DNA of 64,000 bases, taken from the NCBI GenBank assembly GCA_026261815.1, contig JAMPIT010000493.1:6713501-6777500 (forward strand). The letters are read 5' to 3'. The notes below the pieces were generated by a model. The model had not been told where the DNA came from and did not search any database. It saw nothing but the letters and a program-made list of their open reading frames with translations. This DNA comes from Monarcha castaneiventris obscurior. Taxonomy: Eukaryota > Chordata > Aves > Passeriformes > Monarchidae. The position numbers were made by a program, and so were the translations under genes. Shown here piece by piece: positions 47,416 to 58,949 of the stretch; position 1 is the first letter of the stretch; the number at the start of each line of letters is the position of its first letter.

Positions 47416-48103
47416 CCCCTCTGCCCTCTTGCAGCCTCCCTTCTGCCCTCCTTGCAGCCCCTCTGCCCTCCTGCAGCCCCCCTTCTGCCCTCCTTGCAGC
47501 CCCCCTTCTGCCCTCCTTGCAGCCCCTCTGCCCTCCTTGCAGCCCCTCTGTCCTCTTGCAGCCCCCCTTCTGCCCTCCTTGCAGCCCCCCTTCTGCCCTC
47601 CTTGCAGCCCCTCTGTCCTCTTGCAGCCTCCCTTCTGCCCTCCTTGCAGCCCCCCTTCTGCCCTCCTGCAGCCCCTCTGCCCTCCTTGCAGCCCCTCTGT
47701 CCTCCTGCAGCCCCCCTTCTGCCCTCCTTGCAGCCCCCCTTCTGCCCTCCTTGCAGCCCCTCTGCCCTCCCTTGCAGCCTTTGCAGCCCCTCTGTCCTCT
47801 TGCAGCCCCCCTTCTGCCCTCCTTGCAGCCCCCCTTCTGCCCTCCTTGCAGCCCCTCTGTCCTCTTGCAGCCTCCCTTCTGCCCTCCTTGCAGCCCCCCT
47901 TCTGCCCTCCTGCAGCCCCTCTGCCCTCCTTGCAGCCCCTCTGTCCTCCTGCAGCCCCCCTTCTGCCCTCCTTGCAGCCCTTCTGCCCTCCTTGCAGCCC
48001 CTCTGTCCTCTTGCAGCCTCCCTTCTGCCCTCCTTGCAGCCCCTCTGCCCTCCTTGCAGCCCCCTTCTGCCCTCCTTGCAGCCCCTCTGTCCTCCTGCAG
48101 CCT
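47416..48103. repeat. Pyrimidine-rich minisatellite, about 34 units of 19-22 bp
   Basis: The unit is close to CTCTGCCCTCCTTGCAGCCC, with variants (tgtcctcttgcag, cccttctgccctcctgcag). A higher-order block recurs at about 244 bp (47611 and 47855). Each unit presents a pyrimidine tract followed by CAG|C on the plus strand, the form of a 3' splice site. It generates long Leu/Pro/Ser/Ala/Cys frames on plus that are not genes. Confidence 0.96.
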
Positions 48104-51100
48104 AGTTCAACTGCTCATAAATTAAAGGAGGAGGAATATAGCTTTAGATGGCATTCTTAGAGGGTAAAGTTTTATGTATCGTTTAGAAATATTTTAAATG
48201 GCTTTTCTAAGCTTTAATTGCTCATTTCTGCATCACATCAAATACTACAGGGGTTTGAAGTGGATGGGTGTGGGTGTGGGTTATTTTTTTACCATGATTT
48301 CTGTTATTTCAGATAAAAAGCAGACAAATTATGCTTTTAAGTCTTGTAAAAGGACATGTTTGAATTTTGCAGTTAAGCTCACCCAAAGTTTATACTTAAA
48401 AGACACTATTTTATCAATGATTGATAAAAGAGCAGTGCACCAGATGTATTTAGTCAACCACTCTGTCTCTGAAAGCATGCATGGACTTTTGATTCCCTTT
48501 CCAGGGTGAAATCCTGGCCTCAGAGAAATTAATGGCCAAACTCCCATCAACTTCACAGGGGCCAGGATTTCATCCTGTGTATTGTTAAGAACTGCCCAGT
48601 GATGGAGACCCTGCCAAGGGTCCGTCTCCTTCAGACAAATCAACCAGGTTCTGGAAAAGCTCCACAGCTTTATGCTAGAAATTGTCAGTTTGTTTCCCCA
48701 CTTGCTGGTGCTCCCTTCAAGTACATCAGCACTTGAGCAGAAATGACAAACCAATGGGATCTGAGGGAAGCTTCATTAGGCAGGATGTCTTGGACCATTG
48801 TCTGGTCCTTCCCAATGCAGGCAGCTGTGTCAGCAGTATCTTTATTCAACTTGGCAAGTTCCACCTCAAAAAAAACCAGGTTTCCTACTCCTTCTGTTGG
48901 ATACTACAAGTCTTATTCTGTTGATGTCTAGGAACCTTGTTTCTAGCTGCATGGATTCACAGACATGGACGAGTAAGCTTTGGCTGAAGCAGCTATTCTT
49001 TCTTTTGGCAGTTAACCCTCTAATGCCCTAAGAGGGAGAAATTAAACTCTTTCAAGCTTAATTTCAATCATTTTTTCAGATGTCTTACCAACTTCCTGCA
49101 TGGAAGTGCAAGTATTTTCCTGGCTTACTAGAAATACTAACATTTCATAATTTTCTTCTGATTGTTCAGGATGTCTGGATTTTTCTTCAGTACCAGTTTC
49201 ATTTTTCACTTTCTATCAGAAATTCTTGCTGTTAGCACATGTGTGCATGACCTAAATATCACCCCAATCCTATTCCATCAATTCCTCTCTAGTCCTTCTG
49301 GTCTAGTATTTTGTCCTCCTATGTTGACAGAGAACCTCCCTCCCAAGCTTACACCATCCAAAGTTCCACGAGTACATTCTTATTTTTTCCATGCCAATTT
49401 CATTACTGAAAGTATTACATAAAATACTGAAAGTTTTCTGTACGATATCTCATGAAACTGATTTTTTTAGGAACTATTCTAATACACATAAACAGGAACT
49501 GAAGCTGGGCTTAGAATTCATGTTTCTGTACAAATAAATGCCCTAACAATGCTAAAAAGTCACACACTCTCCTAGACCTCAGCAATTCTTATTTCTTGCT
49601 GTGAAGCATAAAAGCTGCAATGAAAAATGATAGGAATGACATCTCCTCTAGTGATGAGACATCAGTGGGCGCTCCCCTAGAAGGGTGGGTTTGTAGCACT
49701 CAGGCACTGAAGGGTTGAATACAACTTGGGCACCAGCCCTCTGGCCTTTTAAAAAAAGGGATGACTGACTACCTCTGCCTTTTAAGGTCCTGCTGTGTTC
49801 TGAGCATGGCTCTCCAAGGATGTAAGGAAAGAAGGACCAAACATACCCAGAGCAGCACGTTTGGCACCTGTAGAAATTCAGTGCAAACAGCTGAGGAAAC
49901 TTCAGGGCTGAGCAACAGCTGCAGTGAGGGGTTATACGTTCACAGTTTTGGACTGCCAGGCTTCAGTGATACACAGCTCCCCTTTAGGATCTGCCCTAAA
50001 TGACAAAATCTCCTCCCTGGGGCCTGAACACAGCTGTTTGGAGGGAAGTGCAGCCCCAAAGCTGGGCCGATAAGCAAGAAGCCTGTGTGATTCTGGAACC
50101 CATGGCGCCTACTGAGAGAGCAGTTTTGCTCCTAAATTGAGCAATGCTGTTGCTCGCCAGCTGAAACACACTTGCAATACTTTATGGCTTCCTTTCAGTT
50201 TCTAACAGTCTCCTGGGCCTTAACAGCACAGCAAACAGTGACTCACTAATCTGGCAAAGTACAACCATTGTGGGCTCCCTATTCAATTAGTTTTTCTTGC
50301 CTTTTCCCTAACCCTCCACTGAATTTTCCTTTTATTTTATCCCTAAGCCCACACACAGACACAACATGTCAGTTTACTGCATTTAGTGAAACTTTCAGAA
50401 AGTGCTCTTTGAACATGTTTAATATATTATAAATTGTCCTTACCATGCCATGCAGTGTATGTGTTTTGTGATGAGGAATGGAGTCCAAAAGGAGTCCAAA
50501 GCCAGTTAAGCCAGAGAAGCAAATGATTCCACACGAAATGCTGTAGCTCCCCCCTCATTAACACAGTTCACAGCACAGGGGAGTTGACTGCTGTGCAAAC
50601 CAGCCACTCTGTGGTAATCAGGCTCATGAAATGGATGTGCTTATAACGACTGTGAGAAACCTCTTTGGTGGCTGGCAATATGGAAAGGAATTTTCTTTGA
50701 ACTCCATTAGATCCTACAAGTACTTTAGTCAACATCAGTTCTCCTGCTGTGCATGTGAACTTTGTTGTTGCCCTCCTCGACTTTCACTTAATCTTCCTGC
50801 AGTGCTGAAGAAGACAGGATATCTGGAACTGAAAACAATTATTCTTATCTCCTACTGCTTTCATAATTACATGAAGTTCCCATTTGAAGAATTCCTTATG
50901 TGGACATGCGCTTTTAATTAGCAGAGGGATGCACCACACAACCAGAAGCCAATTCCTCAACCTTGCATAAGTTGATTACAGAACCTCTTAATCTTTGGCC
51001 ACCGTGGCAGCTTTCTGGCCAAGTCAGGGGAAGCTTGGGAGCAAACTCCAGGCACTGTAATTTCACCATAACCAGGATTTTTGTTAGAGACTATTGCTGT

Positions 51101-51616
51101 AGGATGCAGCAGATTCAGCTGAGATTTAAGTTCAAAATAGGAATGATCTATTTTCTTGGTTTCCCACCTGCATCGAGTAACCCAAAGAATTTACAAGGCT
51201 CAAAGACATGAAGAGAAATGCAGACAAAAAAGCTGAAAAAGTGATAGTGGATAGTGTCTGGAGACATTTTCATTTCATTTGCTTCCCTTCTCAGTAGGTA
51301 GGGTATAAAGAGCATTCACTGTTCCCTCTGCAAATGGGCTGTCTAATAAACATGGAGCATTTCATCCAGTTGTTGCTGACTCTCCAACAGTAGAAAGAAA
51401 ATTATGAGTTTTAAACTAAACTACACAGGCCATTGGCTGAACTACTTCCTGTCTGATGAGTCTTTCTTTGTCCTACTTCACTACAATCCTTATGACTAAA
51501 TTTACACACAAGATCTACCTAAAATACTACACAAGGTTAAAACACACAGCTTTTCTCCCACGCATTGATGACTTCTGTGAAATTTATAGTAAGTCAAGTG
51601 TCTGACCTAAAGGGTA

Positions 51617-51647
<31 letters not shown>

Positions 51648-53229
51648 TATTGCAGTAAGACCAGTTCTTATTGCTCCCACAAAAGACAGCTTTTCATATA
51701 TATCATCTGCTTTGGCATCACCTGCTAAGGGAAATGTTTAGAAATGTTTCTACATCCATGTAAACAAGTTAAGAAACAGAGGGTGTGGTAGTGACAACCA
51801 TTTACCAAACCAAGTCAAGATCTAAATAGGCTGTCTTATCTTTTCAATGAGGCATTTTAGGTCATGCAGGTAATGGTGATATCCCTTCTTTCCTACTGTG
51901 AAGTTTAAAATGACCCCTCTTTCCTCAGGGCCAGGTAAATAGGTCGCTTCTCTGTATCTCCAGTTTATTTGCACTGGGAGCGTGTTACTTTTCAGAAAAA
52001 CTGTGGCTAAAAGGTGTAAATCAAAAGTAAACATGGCCAAATGAAAGAGATGGGTTCTGACACCAGGAGTCCAGCACAATAAACTACCTACCAAAGGTTA
52101 AAAATATTATCAGAAAGCAGAAAATCAGCAAAACTCCAGTTACTCTCTGAATCCTCTTCTATTTGGGTGGAACTCTGTTGAAACTAGATAATACAGAAAC
52201 AATCATAGTTTGGAGTTAAATTCAACTCTATGAAGAAGGCCATTATAAATCAGTATTTAATGGCCACTAAAGACATCTTTTGACAGCTCAAGCAATGCAT
52301 GTCTTGTGCTAGTTCTTTGCAAAAATCACCCTCCCTGCCTAAATATTTAGGAAAAAATATATTTTATATATAAAATATATAAAGGTTTTGATGTAGCAGA
52401 CAGGCTATATTTTCTGTGTATTCTAAACATGTTGAAAAACAGATTTCCCTTTGACTCATACATGAGAGAAGAATATAGACTGCCTTCCACATGCATGGCT
52501 GTGATGGGAGATGCTGTTGTTACTTCTCAGCTTTCTGCATGAAGAATTTTCTTCTTGCAAACTGCAAAAGTCATGAAACAATTTGTGAGAAAGGCTTTTA
52601 CATTATGTAGTCAGTAAAGCAACAGCAGCAGAAGCTTATAATTGCTCTGGCTGTGTATACTAGAAATACAAATGTATCTACTGTATAAATGGTGGGGCAA
52701 GACTATTCAGCAGTTTTGCAAAGTTTTTGGAATGCACTGAGTAAACTGGAATTACAGTAATATATAAATGTCTGCACAGCAGTTGAATCCATCAAAATCC
52801 CACATCTTTAGTTCATCTTCAAGAATTTCTCAAAGTGCACCAGTGCCACACAGAGACAGATAGAGGAAAACACAATATAGCTGGGAACATTCTCCCACAT
52901 ATGGACACCCATATCCAAAACAAACACTGAAAATCACCTGGGGCCTGTAAACATCAATGTAGTATTCACTGCTGTTTTCACTTCTGGCCACATGTGATTT
53001 TCTGATGTAGGAGTTGTCTAGTTTCCTGGTTTTGTTCCACACCACAAAATTAATTGGATTACTCAGCATTGACTTCAGTAACAGAAAGGTTAGGTGTTAG
53101 GGGGGAATTCACACAGATTATTTCCATTCTAAAAAACAGGTGGGAGATTTAGGTACATTAATGCCACTGACAGCCCAGATCAGCAAGTTGCCTTGAGGTA
53201 TCATTTCCCACTCAGAGCAGCAGCAGCTA
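48104..53229. other. Intergenic, no gene recognised
   Basis: A 28-base A run lies at 51620-51647. AT-rich stretches occur near 52360-52380. Open frames of 80-140 codons (for example 48754-48329 minus, 52094-51822 minus) match nothing I recognise. Confidence 0.5.
51620..51647. repeat. Poly-A run of 28 bases
   Basis: An uninterrupted A28 tract. The 500 bases to its left do not resemble a processed mRNA that I know, so it is probably a simple repeat. Confidence 0.9.
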
Positions 53230-53378
53230 AATAGAATCATAAAATCACAGAATGGTTTGGGTTGGAAGGATCCTTAAAGATCATCCCATCTCATTCCAAC
53301 CCCTTGCCGTGGGCAGGGACACCTTCCACTAGACCAAGTGCTCAGAGCCCAGTCCAAACTGTCCTTAAACACCACCAG
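53230..53378 (-). mobile_element. CR1 3' end (minus orientation), tail of a possible SINE
   Basis: The plus strand reads tagaatcat..., then 'cacagaatggtttgggttgg', 'aaagatcatc', 'gggcagggacaccttccact' and 'agaccaagtgctcagagccc'. This is the reverse complement of the conserved CR1 3' end. About 150 bp are present. The 5' side abuts a tRNA-like sequence at 53380-53452. Confidence 0.92.
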
Positions 53379-53379
53379 G

Positions 53380-53452
53380 GATAAAATCTAAACCTTCCCA
53401 TACCAGAAAGGCTGGCTGAAAACCAGGTATCCTAACTACTACACTACAGGGT
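53380..53452 (-). mobile_element. tRNA-Glu-like head joined to the CR1 tail (candidate SINE)
   Basis: On the minus strand TAGTAGTTAGGATACCTGG runs into TTTTCAGCCAG. This matches tRNA-Glu(UUC) over about 30 bases of D arm and anticodon arm with roughly four differences as I recall that gene. An A-box-like TAGTGTAGTAG lies at the start, and a degenerate B-box-like GGTTTAGATT lies about 50 bases later (complement of 53385-53394). The T arm is decayed, so it is not a functional tRNA. The order tRNA head, then CR1 tail, on one strand is that of a CR1-mobilised SINE. A CR1 landing beside an old tRNA pseudogene is the alternative. Confidence 0.5.
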
Positions 53453-55699
53453 AACTAACCTGAAGCCTGAGATCCAGTAAGTGTGCAGATCAAGTACGGG
53501 CACTTTTGAAACTATTTTAATTCAGATGGTATTTAGTCCCTGATCCATGTGTGAGACTGGATTTTGGTGTATCCAGGCTGCCTTTGGGTTCGTGTTCCCA
53601 GACCCAGCTGCCCTGGAGCAGTTGCTGTCCCACAGTGTTGGGGCAGAGCAGTAGAAAATCAGTCCTGAGCTCACCCCAGCCTACAGCCAGTAGCCAGTAG
53701 TGCAGGTTCTAAAGGACTTGGGTTCAAACTTCAGCTTCTATCCCAGGGCAATACATGGACATACAAGTGATAAATAATAACACTTACGTAAACATACAAG
53801 AAAACAGAAAATAAACTCTCTTTTCAGAACAGCTTGTGCTTTCTTAGTAATCACCACTCCTTATTTACCAAGAAAAAAGGTCACATAGTAATGTTTTTTT
53901 TGAAAGCTTTTGTCCCTAGAGTGGCCTTGTGAGATAAATCTCTTTTTCCATGAAAGTGCTGGGGAAAGAGGGAGTGGCCAGGCAGCTGAAGCCAACTTAC
54001 TGATGCCATGTAGACAACCATATAAAGCAAAACATTTTACCCTAAAATAATAGGCAACATCGAGCTGTGATCACGTCAGTCCTTTTGCACAAACAAAGAG
54101 ATCATATAATCTCACAGGCACGTGTCTTTGCTGCATGTTAAAGATCAGTTCTTGACTCCCAACTCCTCCTTTTGCATACTGGGTCAAAGTCACCTCTGCA
54201 AACAGGAGGCACAAGCTCTTTCAGTTTCACTGAGCCCTGTTTCAGAGAATGAATGGGACTTAAAAGTGAGACTGCAATCTGATAAAAGATTTGCAAAAGT
54301 AAAGAAATATTTCTGCAAGAAAAACTAAATTAGTCTCACCCCCAGGCCATTGCTTCATACTCCATTTTAATGACCAGCTCCACAGCTAGGTGGGCAGCAC
54401 GGCTCCATTCAAGGCAACTTAGCCAAGAATTTACTCATAAGGGATCAGCCATAAGAAATGCATTGCCGTGATATTTGGAGAACCAACTGGGCTGACTGAA
54501 AACATGCCATTTTAATTCAGAAAGAACAAAAACAAGCCAAAATATTTATACCTATTGTATAAATATTAGTAATAATAATGATGATACACGTAAGATTACT
54601 ACAAAAAGTAAAAGAACTGAAATGTTTGCCTAGCAGTCTCAGTGGGGAGGTGAGAGCAGGTAAGGTATGAGCAGATAGTTATAATCATTACTGACATTAT
54701 TTTATAAAGATGGTCCAGGTCAAGTTCTGGCGTCAAATTTATATACTGGGAGGAAGTTTGTGAGATATAGTCTTGCCTTCTGCCAAAATACTCTCTCCAA
54801 AAGTTTTCTGGATGGTGCAAGGATGATGGTGAGGCTGTATGTCCACACCAGTCAGCCAGAAATCCTCATGCTCTGCTTGCAAACCAATTGACTGGAACTG
54901 GAAAGGACAGCTGACATAAGTGAACTCTTTGTCAAAGAGCTCAGCCACTTGGCAGGGAAGCTAGAAAACACTACATTATTCCAGCCTTGCACTAGGGTTA
55001 CCACCAAATACATTGGGTGGTGCTGCCAGACAGTAGGTTTGATGACATCCCACCACTCAGAGCTGCTTGTGCTTTATTCTGAAGACATGGTGTTCAGCAG
55101 CAAAATCTCACAGAAATTAGAAGAATAAAGCTGTAATGAAAACAGATTTACAATTTCTAGGAGAAAACCTGCCTTAGTCACATTTTGAAGGCCTTAATGC
55201 TTTGGCTGTGTGTGATAGGTGGTGTCACTGCAGAGCCTGAGCAAGATGCAAAGTGTGTCCCTGCCAGCGGATTCCTCCTGCCCAGAAGCTCATCCCAGTG
55301 GAAGTTTTCTGTCCCCTTCCATCCTGTCCACCCCAGTGCACCCCAGTCTGCCATGGGCCAGAGCCTGCTGTCACCCCCTCTTTGCCAGGCTGGCCGGGCC
55401 TCGGTGGAGTGTGCCAGGGGAGCTGTATAGCAGTTATGGGTTCTTTATATAATAATATGTACAGTCCATAAGGAAAACTGCCTTTCAGAATGTGAAAATA
55501 AATAAAAATACACAAAAATACACAAAAATACGTGTGTCCACAGTGCTCAATCTCTGTTCTTGGGGAACACCCCAAAGGTCAGGCCCTGACCATCACACCC
55601 AGGGGAACCTGTCCCCGTTCTGGCACCAGGCTAACGTCACACACATTTAAAGGCACCACCATTGAAATCTCGCCTAACCCGAGAGCGCACCTGCAGGGC
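53453..55699. other. Intergenic region upstream of PCTP
   Basis: No gene is recognised. A minus-strand frame (54948-54739) reads like ordinary protein but has no known motif. A short A-rich direct repeat (aaaaatacac) lies at 55505-55530. Distal PCTP control elements may lie here but cannot be identified by eye. Confidence 0.45.
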
Positions 55700-55851
55700 A
55701 GGGATGCCCCGTGAACCCCCTGTGACCCCCCGAGCCCGTTCCCCCGGCGCCGCAGCTCGGCGGGGCGCGGCGGGGGCCGGGCGGCTGCGGGGCGGGGCGG
55801 CCCAGACGGGCGCTGTGCTGCGCCGGGGCTTGTGCCCGCTCGGCCGCCGCC

Positions 55852-55923
55852 GGGGATGGAGGAGCCGCCGGGGATGGAGCAGCCGCCGGGGATGGAGCAG
55901 CCGTCGGGGATGGAGCAGCCGCC
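55852..55923 (+). repeat. PCTP: 18-bp coding repeat in PCTP exon 1, four copies
   Basis: The unit ggggatggagcagccgcc (with one gag for cag and one gtc for gcc) repeats four times in frame and encodes GMEQPP/GMEEPP/GMEQPS. Because each copy carries an ATG, copy-number changes would move or add start codons without shifting the frame. Confidence 0.93.
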
Positions 55924-56110
55924 GGAGGTGGAGGGAGCGGTGGGGACGGAAGGGCCGCCGGAGGTGCAGGCGCCGTCATCGCGGGGCTTCTCGGAGGAGC
56001 AGTTTCGGGCCGCCTGCCGGGAGCTGGACCAGCCGGCGCCGGCCGCGGCGGGGCCCTGGGAGCTGCTGGTGGCGACCATGGGCGTCCGGATCTACCGGCT
56101 GCACCACGAG
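55856..56110 (+). CDS. PCTP: PCTP (STARD2) exon 1, phosphatidylcholine transfer protein
   Basis: PCTP is a cytosolic START-domain carrier that binds one phosphatidylcholine and moves it between membranes. It also interacts with acyl-CoA thioesterase 13 (THEM2) in lipid signalling. Exon 1 gives 85 residues. Residues 45-85 (FSEEQFRAACRELDQP ... RIYRLHHE) match the start of the human protein. Residues 1-44 are a proline- and glutamate-rich extension where human has only about 7 residues. Four in-frame ATGs (55856, 55874, 55892, 55910) lie in an 18-bp repeat, all with G at -3 and +4. I chose the first, but a later one may be used. The frame is open 5' of it with no stop nearby. The donor is CACGAG|GTGGGC. 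Confidence 0.9.
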
Positions 56111-58831
56111 GTGGGCGGGCACCGGCAGCGCGGCCCGAGGCGGCCGGGGGTGGTGACGGGGATGCGGGGCCCGCCCGCAGCTGCCGGTTCCCCGCACAGG
56201 CCTGGGCTCGGTTTCTCCAGGCTCCCAGAAAGCAGCTTAACTGCTTAAATGCCATTAAGTGCTGATGGGAAAGCTGCTGGGCCGCAGTGACCCCCGCCCG
56301 CGCACCGTGCCGGGGAGCCGAGCTTGTGAGCAGCTGTGTGGGGGAATTGCCGGGGAAGGGGCTCTCGGCCTGACGGGATGCTCGATGTGCCGCCTTCCCG
56401 AGCCCGCTCGGAGGGGTTTGTGGTCGTGTCCCTAAACATCTGCTCCCGAGCCCCACCCGTGTCACAGCATCCTGGTCTCCAGGAGTCCTCCCCCCTTCCT
56501 GCCTCTCTCCAAAACTCCCTTCACACTGATTTTCCGCCATTCGCCCTCTCCAATCAGGAGGTAGTTCAGAAAGGGTTGGAATGAAATTTTCCCCCCTTTT
56601 GGGGAGACTTAACTTCTTTAAAGAACTTCAGTAGTTTAGGAACTAACTTGTGATTGACTGTGCTTTCATTCTGACTCAGATTTATAATTCAATACTGACT
56701 CCTAAATCCGTATATAAATATATATATATATATATATAAATATATATATATAAATATCCTGTTTCTTTAACTGAGTGATCATAGTTTCCTTTCAACTCCT
56801 TACTGGACTTCATGCTGTTCTTTGCATGACAATTTTGTATTTGTATTCTGAGAAATCATTTCAGACATGGCAATGTTAGAAAAAACAAGCAAGTGTACAA
56901 GGTTGTGCTAAAGGCACAGTGGGGTGGGGAAAGCCTCTTTAAAAAACTATCACTTCATAGACCTTGGAATTTTTTTCAGTGATAAACAGTCCCTGTTGAC
57001 AATGCAGATGTGGTAACTGGCAGTGGCAAGAGGAGCTTATCAATGAGTGCACACAGCACAGGCGAGGCTGGGGTGCCTTCCAGGTATTCATGCAGGAATT
57101 AGTGTGTTGATGGAGTACAGGGTGCTGGGGGTGTTCCTTCTGGAGTGGATGAAGTAGAGGCTTTAGGATCAGACCTGTAAATGCATCATGCAGTGAATGA
57201 AGGCAAAGGAACTTTGGGAAGCTGGAGGCTGGATTTAGCCAGGCAGATGGGACCAGGGAAACCTTGGCTTACTGCAGTGGCTGTGCTGCTATTGTATGAA
57301 TGGCAGCTGTTGAGATGGAAAGTAGCTCAGGCTTCTCCTCCTCATCCTCTTGTGCTTTTATACTGTAGAGCTAAAAGGACTATTTCAAACAAAAAAAACC
57401 CCCCAACATTTACAGATGTCTGTCTTTTTTTTATGTAGCATATGATGCCCCTAGTTTAGGTTGGATGGACAGACAACACAGGATGCAAGGGACCTTTTCA
57501 AGTCCAATTTTCTGATTCTACTGGGAAATAAATTTCCTGTTTTCCAGTTGCTTCAAATTGCTACAAGAGAAGATGAACGATGCCTAGAAGAAGGGTCTTA
57601 GTTTTAAATTGTTACTGGACAAATTAGTTTTTAGCACTTACTGAACTGCAGCTCTGCTGTAGCAACAGTAGTCCAGGAAGCTGAAAGCAGCAATTATTTT
57701 TCCTGTTGTCTTCTCTTTTTGCCTTGTCTTTCCACCTTCTCTGCAGGCTGCAGAAATAGATCTGGGCCTTCCTGCTCAGTGCTGTACTCCAGCCAAGCTG
57801 ATTGACTCTCCTGATGACAGGCCTCAGAAAAACTGAAACATTTCACTCTTGTTTTAACTTTCTTACTGTAAATTGCTGTTTTTCTTGTGAGAATTAAAAT
57901 GTTGATGCCTCTTACAAAGATGATGATGCATGGGGTTACACAGGTGCTGAATAGTTCAAGTTTGAAGCTGGTGATTGGTGCTTCAGTGGAGCCACAGTGA
58001 AGATGAGTAGCTTAAGCTCCTTGCTCACATTATTATTTTCTGGCACTTCAAATCTTCATCTTCTAGAGTTGATTTGTGAAGGCGAGGAAAAGAAGAAAAT
58101 TCGTCTATTCACTAACAGAATGTTGTATAATCCTTCTCTTCTTTCCTTGGGAATGCTTTAATTTGATTTCTACACTGTATATTTGAAATACTCTCATTGT
58201 TTTAATTTAGTTCTGAACAGTACTAACAATGGTACAAACATTGCTCTATAGGCACAGATGGAGCTACGATATGTTGAAAGTAACATTAAAACAGGACATA
58301 TCCTGCACCCCACCCCTTCAGTGCACAGCTTTCTGAAAGAAAATAGTTGATAAATGTTCAAGGCAGATCTGAGAGTGCGTTGTATATAAGCATGGACATT
58401 GTAAAGCATTCTTGTATCCCAGCCTGATGTATAAGCATAACTAACTTGCTGCAAGGATTTAATGCTTCCGGTAAACCTCAATGTGGGCAGGATTTAGTCC
58501 ATACTGACCTCTGGAGATGAAAAGGCCACTGTGTTTGTGAAGAAACATGCTCCCTCTGGAACTCCTGATGAAGTAAAAGGGTACTGGTGTAAGGGAAGGA
58601 ACAGCCATTGTGCAGGGCAGGTCAGCCTGGCTGGATTTAAACTTTCATGTATAGATCAAAAAGTCGAGGGGTTAAAGACTGAATCTTGCATTGTTTTTTG
58701 AACACTTGCTTTTACAGCTCTTGAGCATATCTGTAGTTTGTGCCCCACCTAACTTCCTTCAGCTGTTCTCCCTGATGCAGAGTACTTCCCTTTCCTGTGT
58801 GACTTTTCCTCTCCTCACTCTGTTTCCACAG
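56111..58831 (+). other. PCTP: PCTP intron 1
   Basis: A 2.7-kb U2-type intron with GT at 56111 and the acceptor TTTCCACAG at its end. It holds the end of the CpG island and a TA-rich microsatellite. Frames inside are unassigned. Confidence 0.85.
56710..56756. repeat. AT microsatellite
   Basis: Mostly alternating TA with AAA interruptions (tatataaatatatatata type), in PCTP intron 1. It is likely polymorphic. Confidence 0.9.
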
Positions 58832-58949
58832 CAGTCAGGACTTTATGAATATAAAATCTTTGGTGGTCTTGATGACTGTCCCCCAGAATTGTGTGTGGAT
58901 GTCTACATGGACTTGGATTTCAGAAAAGAGTGGGATCAGTATGTTAAAG
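58832..58949 (+). CDS. PCTP: PCTP exon 2
   Basis: 118 bases encode residues 86-124, QSGLYEYKIFGGLDDC ... DFRKEWDQYVK, plus the first base of a split Glu codon. It covers early beta strands of the START fold. Conserved ligand residues are Cys101 (human Cys63) and the phosphate contacts Tyr110 and Arg116 (human Tyr72 and Arg78, from the published structure as I recall). Human Tyr77 is Phe here. The acceptor is TTTCCACAG; the donor AAAG|GTAAGC is strong. A 3-base alternative acceptor (CAGCAG) could drop the Gln. Confidence 0.95.

Larger units (their letters stand above)
55700..56200 (+). promoter_or_regulatory. PCTP: PCTP CpG-island promoter
   Basis: CpG-dense sequence spans the probable transcription start, exon 1 and the start of intron 1. 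A GC box (GGGGCGGGGC, 55789-55798) lies about 60 bases upstream of the first ATG. No TATA box is seen, so dispersed initiation as in housekeeping genes is expected. Confidence 0.7.

Noticed and set aside
47116..48160. Plus-strand frames of 202-334 codons (Leu/Pro/Ser/Ala/Cys-rich)
   Set aside because: They arise from the pyrimidine-rich minisatellite, have no family motif, and exist in several frames at once.
53380..53452. A functional tRNA-Glu gene
   Set aside because: The D and anticodon arms are recognisable, but the acceptor stem and T arm do not pair. It is a tRNA-derived relic.
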